From positions 1-7,335 of the forward strand of contig JBAVFZ010000123.1 in the NCBI GenBank assembly GCA_049684495.1: a DNA stretch of 7,335 nt, read 5' to 3'. The position numbers were made by a program, and so were the translations under genes. This stretch comes from JAFGKK01 sp049684495. Lineage in GTDB: Bacteria > Chloroflexota > Anaerolineae > Anaerolineales > RBG-16-64-43. Each line of letters opens with the position of its first letter. Position 1 is the first letter of the stretch. Shown piece after piece: positions 6,031 to 7,335 of the stretch. The notes under the pieces were generated by a model. That model made no database searches. It was not told the DNA's origin and was given only the letters and a program-made list of their open reading frames with translations.

Positions 6031-6124
6031 TTTTTCCTCCGTATGTGGCCCTTTCGGGCGAGTGTTGAGAGCCGATATGCTCTCATCCTGATGCACCCCA
6101 CCGCAGCAGGATCGGAGCATTTCG
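6031..6124 (-). promoter_or_regulatory. Structured 5' leader RNA, copy D (before ssb)
   Basis: Minus-strand stems. P1: CGAAATGCTC (6124-6115) with GAGCATATCG (6082-6073), nine of ten paired. P2: ATCCTG/CAGGAT (6112-6107 with 6090-6085), enclosing a 16-base loop with GTGGGGTGC, identical to leader B. P3: GAGAGC/GCTCTC (6084-6067), loop ATATCG, overlapping P1. Linker AACACTC. P4: GCCC-GAAA-GGGC (6059-6048), a GNRA loop. Then ACATACGGAGG and AAAAA before ATG. With B this is the closest pair among the five. Confidence 0.87.
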
Positions 6125-6134
6125 GTCGAGAAGA

Positions 6135-6166
6135 GCAGGGGGAGGATGGGGAAGTCCCCCCCCTGC
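6135..6166 (-). terminator. Hairpin between nuclease gene and ssb leader
   Basis: Eight-base-pair outer stem GCAGGGGG (6135-6142) with CCCCCTGC (6159-6166), with partial inner pairing. It sits 18 bases after the nuclease stop and ends about 10 bases before P1 of leader D. No T run follows, so termination is doubtful. It fits the recurring hairpin-then-leader layout of this operon. Confidence 0.4.
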
Positions 6167-6184
6167 AAGCCAGGCGCAAATGCG

Positions 6185-7099
6185 CTAGGCGGGTTGTGCC
6201 GCGATTGCTTCCTCGACAATGAGCGCGCCTTTGCCCACCGGTCCGCCGTGGATGCGTTCGCAGGCGTTCCGGACCGGGCAATAGTCGCACTCCCAGGCGC
6301 TGTCCACGTCGCGGATGATGTCCGGCAAGACGGGATCCATCGCGATTGAGGCGCGTTCAGCCATGAGCGCAAAACAGTCATTGACCGGCATCATATCCAC
6401 GCGGATCCGCAGCTGCTCGCTCATGTCCTGGTAGACGATCTCGCCGCTGTTGACCTCCACGCCATTTTCGTACATCAGAGCGGCGTAGCAGGAGACCTGG
6501 ATCCTGTGCGAAGCGTAGGCGCGTGGCGGGCTTTCCTTCACGATCGTCCGCCCGTCGTGCACGCCTTTATCGCAGTGCGGGCAGTCGATCTTCCCGCGCG
6601 CCGCCCAGGTTCCCTCGCGGATCAGCGCCCCGGTCTCCGGGCAAGTGTACGTCTTCCAGGAACGGGGGACGCACTTCGTCGTTTTGTAATCGACGATGTG
6701 CCCGCGATCAAGGAGCACCAGGTCCGGCTGGCCGGAGATCTGGACGCCGCCATTCGGCGTCTCGATCAACATGCTGTACCGTTGCTCGGCCAGTGCGTTT
6801 GGATCGTTCCTGGCGTACTGGGCGCTGATTGAGTGCATCAGCTGGCCGCGGTACGCCCACCAGGACTCGCCGGGCCGGAGCCAGTAGTCCTCCGGCGATT
6901 TGAGGCGGTGCTTGCGCAGGCATCCCAGGAGCGTGGTCACGGTTACCTCAAAATCGTCGGGGCGCAGGCCTGCGACGATTCCGGCGATCACCGGCGCTGT
7001 CATTGGACAGTTGGGCAGTGCGCCTCCCCTGGCGCATTGCAGACAGTCCGCCGGCGAGATCGCCTCGCGTGTGGATTCACAAACGAATCCCTTGAACAT
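6185..7099 (-). CDS. PD-(D/E)XK nuclease, Cas4/RecB-like, with Fe-S cluster cysteines
   Basis: A 304-residue protein with the RecB-like nuclease core: H89 (RGQLMH), D126 in SGQPDLV, D137-Y-K139 in HIVDYKTTK, and Q201-x3-Y205. These match the motifs seen in Cas4 and AddB. One cysteine near the N-terminus (C60, TTLLGCLRK) and three at the C-terminus (C271-x2-C274-x5-C280) fit the four ligands of the family's 4Fe-4S cluster. Two extra cysteine groups are unusual: C19-x2-C22-x8-C31 at the N-terminus, and a central insertion with C153 and C173-x2-C176 that looks like a zinc knuckle. It probably degrades or trims DNA ends. No cas1/cas2 or CRISPR repeats are in the window, so it is not called cas4. 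The start at 7099 has GGAGG five bases upstream in leader E. A longer frame from 7192 overlaps that leader. First gene of the leftward operon. Confidence 0.87.
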   Translation of the reverse strand: MFKGFVCESTREAISPADCLQCARGGALPNCPMTAPVIAGIVAGLRPDDFEVTVTTLLGCLRKHRLKSPEDYWLRPGESWWAYRGQLMHSISAQYARNDPNALAEQRYSMLIETPNGGVQISGQPDLVLLDRGHIVDYKTTKCVPRSWKTYTCPETGALIREGTWAARGKIDCPHCDKGVHDGRTIVKESPPRAYASHRIQVSCYAALMYENGVEVNSGEIVYQDMSEQLRIRVDMMPVNDCFALMAERASIAMDPVLPDIIRDVDSAWECDYCPVRNACERIHGGPVGKGALIVEEAIAAQPA

Positions 7100-7193
7100 T
7101 TTGACCTCCGTTTGTTCCCCCGCAGGGGAGAGTGTGAAGCTGCATGCGCTTCCGTCCAGCGGTAATTTGGTATTGCCGGCGGACGGAAACACA
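7100..7193 (-). promoter_or_regulatory. Structured 5' leader RNA, copy E (before nuclease)
   Basis: Minus-strand stems. P1: TGTGTTTCCGTCC (7193-7181) with GGACGGAAGCGCA (7157-7145), 13 pairs including two G-U. P2-like: CGGCAA/TTACCG inside, with one mismatch. P3: GAAGC/GCTTC (7152-7136), loop GCATGCA, overlapping P1. Linker ACACTC. P4: TCCCC-TGCG-GGGGA (7129-7116), a UNCG-type loop. Then ACAAACGGAGG, one base different from the other copies, and TCAAA before ATG. It has the longest P1 of the five and is the one nearest the presumed promoter. Confidence 0.85.
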
Positions 7194-7275
7194 TGATTGC
7201 TCGTTCTAAAATTTTAGCGTCTTTATTCAACCATATCTGATATATAGTAATCAGTAGCCAAATTAAGGAGGGGTT
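7194..7275. promoter_or_regulatory. AT-rich divergent control region
   Basis: About 80 bases between the leftward operon and the rightward gene, clearly richer in A and T than the rest. It holds a perfect 12-bp palindrome CTAAAATTTTAG (7206-7217) and a gapped inverted repeat CTGAT-8-ATCAG (7237-7254), both operator-like. TATATAGTAAT (7241-7250) could be a rightward -10, and TAAAAT on the minus strand a leftward -10 (7215-7210), with TTGAAT on the same strand at poor spacing. Promoters are likely here by layout, but no consensus pair at proper spacing is visible. Confidence 0.45.
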
Positions 7276-7335
7276 ATGAATAATAAATTTGCAATTGCTT
7301 ATTTGCTCATCGCCATGTGGCTCATGGTCATGGCC
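7276..7335 (+). CDS. Partial gene, N-terminal signal/membrane segment
   Basis: Only 20 codons are in the window (MNNKFAIAYLLIAMWLMVMA). A strong AAGGAGGGG lies five bases before the ATG. A short basic start followed by an unbroken hydrophobic run fits a signal peptide or first transmembrane helix of an exported or membrane protein. It diverges from the leftward operon and runs off the right edge, so the product cannot be named. Confidence 0.6.
   Translation, partial: MNNKFAIAYLLIAMWLMVMA

Noticed and set aside
6031..6381. N-terminal extension of SSB
   Set aside because: It reads through leader D, the intergenic hairpin and the end of the nuclease gene; the OB fold begins normally at MYEFNQV.
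6185..7099. Calling the nuclease cas4
   Set aside because: Motifs fit Cas4, but no cas1, cas2 or repeat array is present and related nucleases occur in phages and recombination systems.
7100..7192. 31-residue N-terminal extension of the nuclease
   Set aside because: It is encoded by leader E itself; the GGAGG of the leader is correctly spaced for the ATG at 7099.
2628..7193. CRISPR or dispersed-repeat explanation for the five similar leaders
   Set aside because: The copies are not regularly spaced, share structure more than sequence, and each is locked to a start codon, unlike CRISPR repeats or insertion-sequence ends.

Overview
The window is a compact, GC-rich bacterial accessory region, probably part of an integrative/conjugative element, plasmid or large prophage. 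It contains a radC-type JAMM protein, a single-stranded DNA-binding protein, a Cas4/RecB-like Fe-S nuclease, a MoxR-type ATPase with a VWA partner, and several small orphan proteins. No integrase, conjugation, replication or virion gene is visible, so the element type stays open. Strong Shine-Dalgarno sites and stop/start overlaps fit a bacterial host. No taxon can be named with confidence.

Layout: apart from the last ~60 bases, every gene is on the minus strand and transcription runs right to left. The order in transcription is: AT-rich divergent control region (7194-7275); leader E and a PD-(D/E)XK Fe-S nuclease (6185-7099); leader D and ssb (5677-6030); a small two-helix membrane protein (5321-5575); leader C and a four-gene cassette of small proteins, a DUF6876-like protein, two orphans and a zinc ribbon (3617-5147); leader B and radC (2796-3455); leader A, a SWIM zinc-finger MoxR-type AAA+ ATPase (1506-2627) and its translationally coupled metallopeptidase-motif/VWA partner (37-1509); and a strong intrinsic terminator (2-34). 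A separate plus-strand gene starts at 7276 and runs off the right edge.

The most unusual feature is not a protein. Five of the six multi-gene or single-gene modules start with the same kind of ~95-105 nt structured 5' leader. Each has a long-range stem P1, a hairpin P3 whose 5' arm and loop overlap the 3' arm of P1, a conserved ACACYC-type linker, a hairpin P4 (stable GNRA or UNCG tetraloop in four of five), and a near-invariant ACAUACGGAGG block holding the ribosome binding site 4-5 nt before AUG. The stems keep pairing while their sequence changes between copies, which is strong covariation inside one locus. This looks like a cis-acting RNA family that co-regulates the DNA-processing genes of the element. 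It may be related to the bioinformatically described 'radC' RNA motif found upstream of radC, integrase, methyltransferase and antirestriction genes, but I could not test that.

Most modules are also separated by perfect 10-14 bp hairpins, so each leader sits just after a possible attenuator or 3' end-protecting stem. Working model (inference): one divergent promoter near 7200 drives a polycistronic transcript, and each module's output is set by its own leader RNA.
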